DNA of 64,000 nt, taken from the NCBI GenBank assembly GCA_964019695.1, contig OZ026521.1:34225774-34289773 (forward strand), read 5' to 3'. Position numbers and translations under genes: made by a program. The notes beneath the pieces were generated by a model. The model saw nothing but the letters and a program-made list of their open reading frames with translations, did not search any database and was not told the DNA's origin. Of the stretch, positions 13,601 through 25,600 are shown in pieces (position 1 is the stretch's first letter; each line of letters opens with the position of its first letter). The stretch comes from Loripinus fragilis (Eukaryota > Mollusca > Bivalvia > Lucinida > Lucinidae).

Positions 13601-16600
13601 GGGTCAAAAGGTCAAACTATATCTTTTTCTGAAAGTAGTCATGTTGCATATCAAATTAAAGCTGACGACGCTGGCAGCAACATGGTAGCAAATATTTTGC
13701 CCACAGACACACCCTCGACCCAGGGGGTGGGGTCAAAAGGTAAAACTATATCTTTTTCTAAGAGTAGTCATGTTGCATATCAAATTAAAGGGAATTGAGC
13801 ACAGAGCACCATGAAAGCAAATATGCTGTCATTACACACACCAACGACCCCTGTGGTGGGGTCAAAAGGCCATTTTCTTTTCTAAAAGTGGTCATGTAGC
13901 ATATCAAATGAAAGTGGAAGAAGTGTAGACCTACATGCAAGGTAACAATTTGAATCTTCACACACCCTTGACCTCTGGGGTTGGGTTTAAAGGTCAGATA
14001 TTGAAATTGTGCAGATGTAAGTATATTTTTTTTATTAACTAAGCACTAAAGCATACTTGACAGGTGTTTGTTATGATCTGAATGATACTGAAGGTGAACT
14101 AAGGGTTAGATAAATGGGATTTATGTTTTGTGATTTACATGTTTCTCTCAAAAAACCCTTTGTCGGGGGATATAAATTCGTCAAATTTGTCTTGTTGTAC
14201 CTGAAGCTAATCTCGTCCCTTTGTTGACATCGCTTGCATCCACTTTGCAAAGTTTCATTTTCCCCTAAAATACTTGACTGGACGCCTATATTTTATTCAT
14301 AAAATTGGAATTATACTGTGTGCTCGCTGGTAAAAAAATCAATACCCGACTGGCATTTGTTTATTACCCAAATGGAAACGAAATGGACCAAATGGTACGC
14401 AATGACATCGCATGTAATTTGCATACCGATCAACGGAATTGCTTTTCGGTTCGCACACATTTAATTTTAATTGCTTTTTTTGATGATTTTAATTGCGTAT
14501 TTACGCAAATACGCTGCTTATCAAGGCTGCTGGATATGGTAACAGAAGTAACAGAACAATTAAAAAATTTATATTACCTGCCAATACCATATTATCATCA
14601 CCTCAATGCATGTATGCACCCATTGCTCGAGAGATACATTCAAGCAGCAAAAAGTTTTAGGAATACACTATATTAAGCACCCATTTTAGTACAGACTACT
14701 GTATTCGGCCTAATAACCACACATGCACTTATAAGTGCACACTAACTTCTTTTTGAGTTTATACTATGTCATCTGACTTCTAGCCAGCCCAATGGTGTAC
14801 TTTACATAATTATAAATACAGATTTATTTTATGGATTTAAAACAGTAGTGTGGACAATTTTTGTCTGCTCTCTCTTGCTTTATATGTACTTTTGTGGTCT
14901 TTATTGCAAACAATATGGACCGAGATTAGGCAGGAGCTGTCTAATAGGGGTTCTCTTCATAGTGTTTGCTTCAGTGATAAAATTAGTCTGGAGTGCATTT
15001 GAATATATCATAGGTTCAGATAAACATAATTTTTGAGTGTAAAATTTTAAATATTTTCTTACCCATCAATTTTAACATATGTTTTGGGTACTCAAAAGAA
15101 GCGTCTCATTGAGAAAGTTCTTTTGAGTACCCACAACATATGTTTTGATTGGGAAATAAAAAAAAAAAAATTTTGTACACACTCTTAAATAAAGGTCTGA
15201 TATATGTAGCAGAAGTAATAAGCAGACATTTTGTGGATAAAAAAAGAATATTAGCTGGATTAGTGTTGAAAAATTGGTACAGCTATTCACATGTTGTGCT
15301 TAATAGGAAAAATATGGAATGCATTCTTGCCCATAAGTCATATGCCCTCAACTCTAAAGGTTATTCATTTGAATGCAAAATAAAGTCAGCAGACAGCAAA
15401 AAAAATTAAAAAAGAGTTAAAAAGAGTTACATCATGTGACCTTAGATGTTGAGTAGATTTAGTTGATGTTGTTTTCGCTGCTGTCCGAACAATGAGCCAT
15501 AGACCAAGAAAATGTCCCTTTGTGCATGTAAAATAAGGATGGACTTGAAATTGGTTATCCTTTTCTACGGAATGTTTATGCCTTATCTGAAGAATCAATA
15601 TAGCCGAAGGTACATTTTCTTGTGTTGTAACTCAAATGGACAAAATTACTATGCATGGCAGAATTATAGCATGGCTCTGCTTACTCTTGGAGAATTGTAA
15701 CAGAAATATAAATTTTTCAGAAATATAAAGATTTGTGTCTTTGCATGCTGGGTAATTTTTTTGTCATTTGCACTGATTTTTTTTTCAAAATTAACATTTT
15801 CAAAAAATTCTTTCAGGTAACACTTCAGTGTCAAACAGTTTGGATCAAGATCAGGACATTCTGTCGGTCCTGATATGGGTCCAAACTGTTTGCAAAGGTT
15901 ATTAGCAGAGGACAAATGGAAAGAGACAAAGGTTGTCTCACTTTTAATGGATTTAAGCCCAATATCTAACTAACTATATATGTAAGTTTAACTGATTTTT
16001 TAAAGTGATGTGAAATAGGACCTTAGTAGGTTTCCAATAACATTGTATCTGACAAAGGAATTGGTCAGGTAAAGGATAACAAAATATTTTTAACCCATAT
16101 AAGCCTAATGTCCTTTTTGTGGGACATAGGCAAACAGTGCAGACCCAGATCAGAGGCTGCAGAATGCGGCATCTGATCAGGGTCTCCACTGTTTGCTTAC
16201 AGAATATTCTATTAAAATTTGAATAAAAATGATAAAATACCACCAACAACCCTTAAAACAGAAATGGACTGGTCCAATTGATAAGACTGGGAAATTCCAT
16301 TCGGCTTAAATTGGTTAAGGTTGGCCTTATGAATAGTTTTTATCTCTTCTACAGTGAGTTATTTGGTGCGGAAGACCAGGATTACAGACCTGTGGACCCA
16401 AAAGGCCTACCGATGAAGTCACCAAGTTGTAAAGGATGGGACAAGTACAAGGCTGACCACGAGGAGGAGTTCTCTCATGACATAGAGCTGAAGAGACAGA
16501 GGTCTGTACAGATGGAGATAGATCAGAAGTAAGTTAGTCGCTGATACAGGGGCTCCCTGATCAAATAGATACTCTACCTTACTTGTTCAGGGTTGGAAAA

Positions 16601-19600
16601 ATCCACTTGTCCACTGAGATACTCTCCTTTACTTGTTTAGGGCTGGAAAAATCCACTCGTTCATTGAGATACTCTCCTTTACATGTTCAGGGCTGGAAAA
16701 ATCCACTCGTCCGTTGAGATGCGCTCCTTTACATATTCAGGGCTGGAAAAATCCACTCGTCCGTTGAGATACTCTCCTTTACATGTTCAGGGCTGGAAAA
16801 ATCCACTCGTCTGTTGAGATACTCTCCTTTACTTGTTTAGGGCTGGAAAATCCACTCGTCCGCTGAGATACTCTGCTTTACATGTTCAGGGTTTGAAAAA
16901 TACACTTGTCCACTGAAATACTCTCCTTTACTTGTTCAGGGCTGGAAAAATTCACTCGTCCGCTGAGATACTCTCCTTTACTGGTTCAGGGCTTGAAAAT
17001 CCACTCGTCTGCTGAGATAATCTCCTTTACTTGTTTAGGGCTGGAAAATCCACTCGTCCGCTGAGATACTCTCCTTTCCTTGTTCAGGCTGGAAAAATCC
17101 CCTCGTCTGCTTGCCATGCCGAGTATCTCATGCTGTTGGATGAGAAGAAATTTTGACTGTTTCCAATGTAAAATACTGAATTTACAAACACATGGAAAGG
17201 GGTACGTGCATTAAGGGGCAAATTTGGCCCCCCTTGGAGCCAAAAACTGAAAGTTGCTTTTCACCAATTTCATCCAATTGGTTTATTAGAAGAATGGCTA
17301 AAGTGTAAAATTCTGGCATTTATTTAAATCTAATGGTTGCTATGGTCACTAAAATGGCCGCCAAAATAGACCTAAAACAGAGAAATTGCCATTTTGGGCT
17401 AAATTTAAGGCTTTTTCAGACCGATTTTTTAAGAATTAGATATCAGCACAAGCGAATACCAAAAAAAACTTTTAATATATTGTGTGCCATGATAATTCTC
17501 ACCCTCTGTTAAAATGTCCTTTTGGTATTTGCTTGTGCTCTATGTTAATTTCTCTGTCAAATGTCTTAAATTTGCTCCAAAATGGTCAATTTCCTATTTT
17601 CAGCCTATTTTGGCAGCCGTTTTTGTTACCATAGCAATGGTAAAAGTAGAATCAATCCCAGACTTTTACACTTGGGCTTTTGTTCTAATAAACTTATAAG
17701 AAGAAACTTGTGAAAAGTAATTTTCATTTTTTGGCCTCATAGGGGGGGCCGAAAATGCCTCTTAATGCACATACCCCTTTAGGACGAGTATAAATTGTAA
17801 GAATTTCCCACCCTTGAATTGTTTAACCCAGATAGATCCTATTTTGAAAACAGTGTAAATCCAGATCAGCTGGCTTCTAAGTTTTCACTGTCCGCATGAT
17901 GATAATGAAGGAAGTATCCTTGAGCACAGCAAAGGTTCTGATCAACATCCTGGCTGATCCTGGCCTGATAGGCACACTTGCATTGGTGAAAGTTTTCAGG
18001 ATTACCTTTAAATTCAGGATTTTTGAGTCTGACTTTCCATAGAAAGATAGGTCTCAAAATGCTAAATAAGGCAGATAATAAAATATTTTCTAATTTTTCA
18101 AATTATTTAGATACAGTTATCCATTTAGAGTTTAAATTATGTTTTGTTTGTTACTTTGGATGCTTTTGGAAACTTTCAGCTTTCACCTTTGCGTCTGTTA
18201 TTTTGTTTCTACAGTGTAGGACCTTAATAACACGCCTCTCTATAAAACAGATTTTGTTATAATTGTGTCATGTTGTGGCTCCCAAATCTTTTCGCCATGG
18301 GATTTTGCAAAGTAATTATAGGAAAATGACCAATTATACGACAGGGTCTTGCTGTGGCTACCAAATCTTTTTAACTTGCAATTTTACAAAGTTATTATAG
18401 AAAAATTACCATTTTACTTTCCTATAATTGCTTTGTAAAATTGTCCCTTTATGACACTATTCACTTCATGGTCATTTTTCTGTAATTGTAAAATTTCCCC
18501 TTTTTTTTACGCTATTCACTTATAACACAGTCCATTCTTTTGGACCACAAACACGGCATTACAGTAAAACCTGTGTAAAACAGCCACTCAAAAATAGACA
18601 AAACAAAGGTCTTAATGACAACTGGTAGCTTAATGAAGGTGGAAAGAATTGCAGAATGCTCCCTAAGGAGCATTCTGCAATACTGTTGACCTGCATTAAG
18701 CTATAATGGGTCTTGAAAACGATTTTTTGGTCTTTTTGAGAGTGGTCGTTTTACACAAGTTTTACTGTATAAAGGTACTGCACTGTTCTTTCATAGAGTG
18801 GCTCAAAGGCAGATATCAATTCAGATCAATTATTTCCCTTTTCTTTTGTTATAGACTACCGGAAGAACCACAAGATACAGATTACAGGATTCAGCGACAG
18901 CCATCGTGGCCAGCAATACCAGATGAGAGTTCAAGGAGATCAAGTACGGAAGAACTGAATCTACCTCTCGACGATTACATTATATCAGCCCGTAAACATC
19001 TCCAGGAAGGACAAATTAGTCAGGAACAGTACCATGTTGTTCTAGAACAGCTGGCTGAACTCAAGGAAATTCAATCACAGCAAGAGGTGCTTAGAAGACT
19101 CTCTGAGGAGCATAAAAAACCCCAAGACCAACTCCAGGTACAGCAGGCTGCAGGTGATGAAGACATCAGAAAATTGTCACCACTCAAAACGGAAATCTCC
19201 TTGGATAGTGATCTAAGAAATACATCTCCTTTACACGCTCAAGAAGTGAAAGGTTTTATTCCTGATGTTGATAGCACAGGACAACCACTTGGGCCACAGC
19301 CCACTACTCTTTCTGAGGGCAGAGATAGAATATCACCAGAAAAGCTCAATGTTGGCATGGGCAATGAAAGTGTCATACGGCAAGGATCTCCCATGAAACC
19401 AGTTCATCAAGGTGTTCCTGAGTTTGAGAGGCAAGGATCACTACAGAATCTCCATCCTGATTCAAGAGGTCCACATCCAAACCTACCACCTCCGCAGCAT
19501 GCTGAACTACCTCCAGGCCATCCAGATTATAGGGGTCCTGGTCCAGGGCCACATGGTCCTCAAGATGAGTTGACAAGGCTCCCGAGAGTACCTGTTGGTG

Positions 19601-22600
19601 TGGGAGGTCCAGATCTTCATGGTATAAACAATGGTGGGCCTGCTCATGTAATGAACCACCCACAAGAAGATATGGGAAGAGTCCCCGAAATGAATAGGCG
19701 TGATAGCTTTGAAGAATTTCAGAGACACGGAGAAAGAGGAGATATGTTACCTAGTGGATCACCAGATGGAAGAGGGTATAGAGAGGGACCTTCATTAGGT
19801 CCACCTGACATGAACCATCATGGTAGACTGGAAAGGGGGCATCCTGATGGAAGACATTTAGGTCATCCTGATGGACCTCAGGATATGTTACATATGATAC
19901 CACTGGACAGAAGAGAGGGTGAACACCCTGATAGATGGGCAGTTGGTGCTCCTGAAAGAAGAGATATGATAACTCCAGACAGGAGGGATATGATTGAACA
20001 AGATAGAATGGAAATGGGCCCACCTGATAGAAGAGATGAGGGTCTACTAGACAGAAGAGATATGGGTCCACCAGACAGAAGGGACATGGGTCCACCAGAC
20101 AGAAGAGACATGGGTCCACCAGATAGAAGGGACATGGGTCCACTGGATAGAAGAGACATGGGTCCACCAGATAGAAGGGAAATGGGTCCACCAGATAGAA
20201 GAGGCATGAGTCCACCAGATAGAAGGGACATGGGTCCACCAGATAGAAGAGACATGGGTCCACCAGATAGAAGAGATATGGGTCCACCAGATAAAAGAGA
20301 CATGGGTCCACCAGATAGAAGGGATATGGGTCCACCAGATAGAAGGGATATGGGTCCACCAGATAGAAGGGATATGGGTCCTCCAGACAGGAGAGATTTG
20401 GGTCCTATGGGTCCACCAGACAGGAGAGATTTGGGTCCTCCAGATAGGAGAGATATGGGTCCTCCAGATAGAATGAAAATGGGTCCACCTGATAGGGGAA
20501 ATTTAGGACCACCGGGTAGAAGAGATTTTGGTCCCCCAGACATGAGAGATATGGGTCCGCCTGATAGAAGAGATACATTTCCACATGACAGGAGAGATAT
20601 TGATCCTCATGATAGAAGAGATGAAGATAGGAGGGATATTGGTTGTCATGATAGAAGAGATGGTAGAGATATGAGTCCACCTGATAGAAGAGATCATGGC
20701 AGGATGGATATGGGTCCTCATGATAGGAGAGAATTTAAGCATTCAGACAGGCGAGACAGGGGACGTTCTGACAGAAATGATCTTGGGCCACATGGTAGAA
20801 GGGATGCATTCCATCCTGATCAGGATGGTTTTAGACCAGCTGGTAGAAGAGAAGGGGAGTTTGGTCCACCAGAAAGGCGAGATATGGAAGGCCCAGACCA
20901 GGAAGGTTTCGGGCCACCAGACAGGAGGGATCCTATAGATCATGACCGTAGAGATTTTAGACATTTAGGAAGAAGAGACAGGGGACCACATGATCGAGAT
21001 CACAGACCTACAGATAGGGACTTAAGGCATGATAGAAGAGATGCTGGACATCCTGATTGGAAAGGTCATGGACCAGGAGACCGAGGTCTGGCTCCTGGAT
21101 ATAAAAATCATGGTCCACCTGATGGAAGACCTCATGGACCCCCAGGAATGAGAGGTCAGCCACATAAAGATCTTGGACCCCAAGATGAACAAGTGCCTTT
21201 GTGGCCTTTAGGTAGAGGTAATCGTCCCTTCAATCCCAGTGTAGCCGAATTAGAACAGACATTACCAGAGAGAAAAACTCCTCCAATTGAAGAACTCAAT
21301 CGTTTATCTAAATCAGAAGATACTGTTCCAAAACATAGACCTGATAGGAAGCCGGAAAGCTTCAGCAGACTTGATGAAAAGCTACAAAATAATAAGTCTA
21401 AGACAAGACCTGAAAGGGAGAACACACCTGAAAATGAAGACAAAGGTTCACTGAAAAAGAAAAAACAACCTGATGATGCTGAACTAAAAAAGACAGCCAA
21501 AAATTCAAGCAAAGCGAAACATATCCCAGCTCTTTTAGAGATTCCTGTAAAGCCCACACCAGGGTTAGCTAAGGCAGATGCACTTGTAGAAGACACAAAT
21601 GTTGATCCAAATACAGGCCTACCACGATGGCAACCTGTTGATAAAGAAAAAGGTGATAAAAAGAGAAAAGATAAAGATCGACCTCGTAGTCCAATTGATA
21701 AAAAACAAAAATCTAAACACAAAAAAGACCATCCAGCAAAGGAGACTAATAAAGAATCTAAACATGAGCCTAAACATCATGATGAGGAGATACAAGATCA
21801 AGATTTAAGGGTTGACCCTCGTAATAAAAGAGAAAGTCCACCAAGGGGACCTGATGGAAGGAGAGTTCCTTTATTACGAAACCCTGAACTGGGTCCACCT
21901 GAAAGACTAAGAGAGCCAGAGAGGTGGGATGGTCCACCAGTAAAACCGGGACCTCCTGGTCCACCAATACCACCTGAGCACATGAGAGGTCCAATGGGAC
22001 CACCTCCAGCAGGGATGGGTGGTCCAATTCCATCAGGCATGGGTGGTCCACCTCCATCAGGCATGGGTGGTCCTCCTCCATCAGGCATGGGTGGTCCTGA
22101 TATGAACGGTCCAGGCATAGAGGAAGATCCACGATGGACCAGTTTTGCTAGCATGGGTCCAGAAGTCAATGAAGAAGTAGTGCTGGGAACAAGAAACTTT
22201 GCCATTAAATTAGGTGACCGTCCAAGGAGCATCAAATTCTTTCAAGATATGGTTGAAGTTTATGCAGATCCTACAAAGCGTGGTATAGTTGTAGATGGAA
22301 ACCTACTGTATAAATTTGGAGAAAGGGTAAAAGATGTAGATATTAGAGGAAGAAGTGTTAAAATATTCTATCATGGAAAACCTGTGAACCTGTGGATTGA
22401 TGGGCAGAATTTTGAGGTCCGTGTTGATGCGCCACCAAGGAATATTGAAGTAAATGGGAAAACTCACAAAATACAGATAGACGGCAGAGATATGATGATT
22501 CTTATAGATAAGAGTGAAAAGGGTCGGTACGGCGGACCGCCTAGATTTATATACATAGACGACGATAGAATGGAGTTGAGGTTTGATCCACCACCAAGAC

Positions 22601-25600
22601 ATATTTTGATAGATGGAAAACTATGTGAACTGATGCTTGGCATGAAAAGGCCATGTGTAAACATAGAAGGTAGACTACATGGTATCAGGTTTGATGGCCC
22701 TCCAAGAGATATTGTCATTGATGATCAGGTGTTCCAGATACATGCCGATAAAGCAGTTAAGATCAAAGCAGCAAACCGATTCTACTTCATATCATTAGGT
22801 GGACCTTGCCATGAGCTGATCATTGATGGTAAATGGTACGAGATGAAGTTTGACGAGCCTCCAAAGGAGATAAATGTTGGGAGCAGAATTCTGAGGGTTC
22901 ATATACCAGGCAAACCACCAGAAGTGAAAATACTTCCACCCATTGAACCAGTGATGCCAGGAGCTCCTCCCATGCCAGTGGGTATGATCGGCCCTGGACC
23001 CCCACGACCACCTGGACCCGGAATGGAACCTATGATGAGACCAATGGGACCTCCAGAAATGAGGCTGATGGGTCCAGAAGGACTAATGAGACCGATGGGT
23101 CCAGGGGAAAGACTTTTGAGACCGATGGGTCCAGGGGAAAGATTACCATTCCCAATGGGACCAAGACCAGATATGGTGCCTTTGAGACCCGATATGCCTC
23201 AGCCCGGTCCGTTTGTGATCCCTGGTGGGCCAGTTCCAGTCTCTCAACCAATGATGCCACCCTTCCCAGGGCCAACTAGTCAAGCCTTAGAGAGACCTAC
23301 CCTGCCACAGCAACCTGCTTCAATAGGTAAGTTATACATATACTAATAAATTTTATGGACCTCCTTGTGAGAAAACCTGTCTTCGGGGTTTCCGACAAAG
23401 CGACACTAAAACAAGTCTGCTCAGCTTCATTGACTAGCTAGACAGTTGAAATTTGACCGGTGGCAAGTTCAGATATGCCACTTTTCAAAAAGGGATTTAC
23501 AAAGTCGCTGATCAGTCTGTGCAGATGCGCAGGCTGGTCTGCGCCTTTGTTGTTCGCAAACCCCCGAAGACAGGTTTTCTTGCGTCAAGGCCCATATATA
23601 GTCCATGAGATTTTGGTACTTATTGCATAGGTGACCACCTTAAGCGTAGATCACAGGTTTAGATAAACACAATTTTTGAGTGTAAAATTGTCAATTTTCT
23701 TACCCATCAGTTTTAACATGTTGTGGGTGCTCAAAAGAACCATCAGCATTCAAAGGAAAGTCAGCCTCAAAATCCTAAATTCATGAATAATAAACAATGA
23801 AGGTTCTGATGAGACTGCACAAAAAAGCAGGCTCATCAAACAGGGCTTTAGTTAAGAGTGCATAACAAAAATATTTTTCTTATTTCTCAACCAAAACATG
23901 TTGTGGGTACTCAAAAAGAGCCGTCTCAATGAGATGGTTCTTTTGAGCACCCACAACATGTTAAAACAGATGGGTAAGAAAATATTAACAATTTTACACT
24001 AAAAGATTTTGTTTATCTAAACCTGTGACAAAAATATTTCAATATTGCACTTGTCCTGCAGGACCAGTGACTTGCAATTTGCACTCGTCCTGCAAACACA
24101 TGCACTTGTCCTTTAAAAGTGAATGCAATAAAGAACTTAAGGGAGTAATATGTAATATGTTTGATTTGATTATTTACCTCCCATCAACAATCTTTCAGTT
24201 ATAAAGGGACGGGTCTTCCTGGTCTGAACCAGTACAAAGCTAGGATTAATGTTCTTGCTCAAGGATACAACGCAGGGACACCGGTGAGGCTCAAACCCGC
24301 GGCCTCTCAGTCTCGAGTCAAGCACTCTACCACTGAGCCACTGCGCTCCCATAATATGTAATATGACTTCTGAGTAATTCTTCTCGAAGCACTCGCCCTG
24401 CAGGACGAATGTTTTGCGAAGAATTACTCGTCCTTTCTAGATTCGCTCGTAATTACGAGCAGACAAGTGGAATTTTTGTTCCCTGTATATTTAAAGAATG
24501 ACTATGCAATAAGTACCATTAATAAATAGGCTCATCCAAATATAGTCAAGCTTAACTCATTCATTGCTAGCAACGACTTGTCTTCTGCTGATAACCTTTG
24601 CAAACAGTTTTGGACCAAAATCAGGACTGAGACACTGTCGGTCCTGATTGGATCCAGACCGTTTGACACTTGTAGTCTTCCTCAAAGACTTTTTAAAGAA
24701 AAAGTTTATTTTGAAAAAAGTCAGCAGACAACAACAAAAGGAAGAAGAATAACCCTTAATGCGCCAATCGAAACAAAATTTGTCTGCTTTTCTCGTCTGC
24801 TGAAATGTTTAGAAGCCTCTATGGTAAACAGTGTGGACCCAGATCAGACTGCTTCTATAAGAGCAGTCTGTTCTGGGTTCGCACTGTTTGCTTCTATACT
24901 TAAGTCAACTGTAATGTAAGGCAATTATTTGCAGCAGACGACTTCAGCAGACGACATTTTCAGATACATTTTTTTCTTGGCGCTTTAAGGGTTAAACACG
25001 AGAAAAGGGTCCTTATAGCAAAACTGACGGCTCCAAGCAAAACTAGTCGGTTATCTGTAAAGCATCTCAGCAGTACTGTTTGCTAGGATAAAAGTAATTT
25101 TCATAGAAACACAGGTTTAGATAAACAAAAATTTTCAGCGTAAAGATGTTAATATTTTCTTACCCATCAGTTTTAACATATATTTTGGGTGCTCAAAAGA
25201 ACCGTCTCAGTGAGTTGTTGAGTAATGATTTACTGTTTGGAGGTCAGTTGTAAAGATCAAATCAAGAGCGCACAGCGCAAGGGATTTATCTTCGTACAAC
25301 TGACCTCCAAACATTGAATTATTACTCAACAATTCACACACTAGAGCTGATCTATTTTGATTCTAACACATAATTTGCAACAAAAACACATTTGAAGTCT
25401 TCAGCTTCTTCCAACTTCCCGCCATTGCACTGAAGAAATCCGCAAAAAAAGTTTGACTGTGTTGCATACGTTTACGTGTGTTTGTAACGTCTTTCAAGCA
25501 TAAAAACAATGTTATACCGTCTAACGCCATGACTGATGTCATTTTGCAGTATTAATTGATGTCAGCACGCCCTTTCCTCTCGTTTCAAAACTGTGACATT

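Larger units (their letters stand above)
12705..14532. mobile_element. CAGCGCCC element interrupted by a larger insertion
   Basis: Termini CAGCGCCCTAGATAAGC ... GCTTATCAAGGCTGCTG with a 6-bp duplication gatatg at 12699-12704 and 14533-14538. The intact relative at 28638-29192 shows that 12918 to about 14185 here is a later insertion. Confidence 0.75.
5866..16354 (+). other. PCF11: PCF11 intron (10.5 kb)
   Basis: Long intron dominated by mobile elements listed separately. Stretches with nothing recognised are 5954-7040, 8247-9000, 10030-10776, 11515-11630, 12116-12700 and 14533-15012. These are AT-rich with no coding signal or RNA gene that I can see. Confidence 0.8.
16529..18854 (+). other. 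PCF11: PCF11 intron between visible exons 3 and 4
   Basis: Holds the minisatellite, the 17196 long-TIR element and the 18562 palindrome. The stretch 18110-18555 contains poly-T and 'ttataggaaaatgacc' repeats but nothing coding. Confidence 0.8.

Noticed and set aside
13353..13798. Open frames over the 128-bp satellite
   Set aside because: They are open only because the unit lacks stops in that frame; units vary without respect to codon position.
14305..14676. 123-codon open frame
   Set aside because: Covers the right half of a CAGCGCCC MITE; the intact relative at 28638 does not keep this frame.
16568..17110. Regular 50-bp units considered as an array of functional elements
   Set aside because: Units are direct tandem repeats with simple point drift, typical of a minisatellite; no reading frame persists.
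17514..17699. Open frame with a hydrophobic, membrane-like product
   Set aside because: Lies wholly inside a long-TIR mobile element, with no homology recognised.
19751..20359. Minus-strand open frame (202 codons) of VDPCLFYL repeats
   Set aside because: Another frame of the same coding minisatellite, with no independent support.
19878..20543. Long minus-strand open frame (221 codons) of LLSGGPIS repeats opposite the PCF11 repeat array
   Set aside because: It is the mirror image of the in-frame 24-bp coding repeat. A 24-nt unit without stops in one frame easily stays open on the other strand. No start context or conserved domain was seen.
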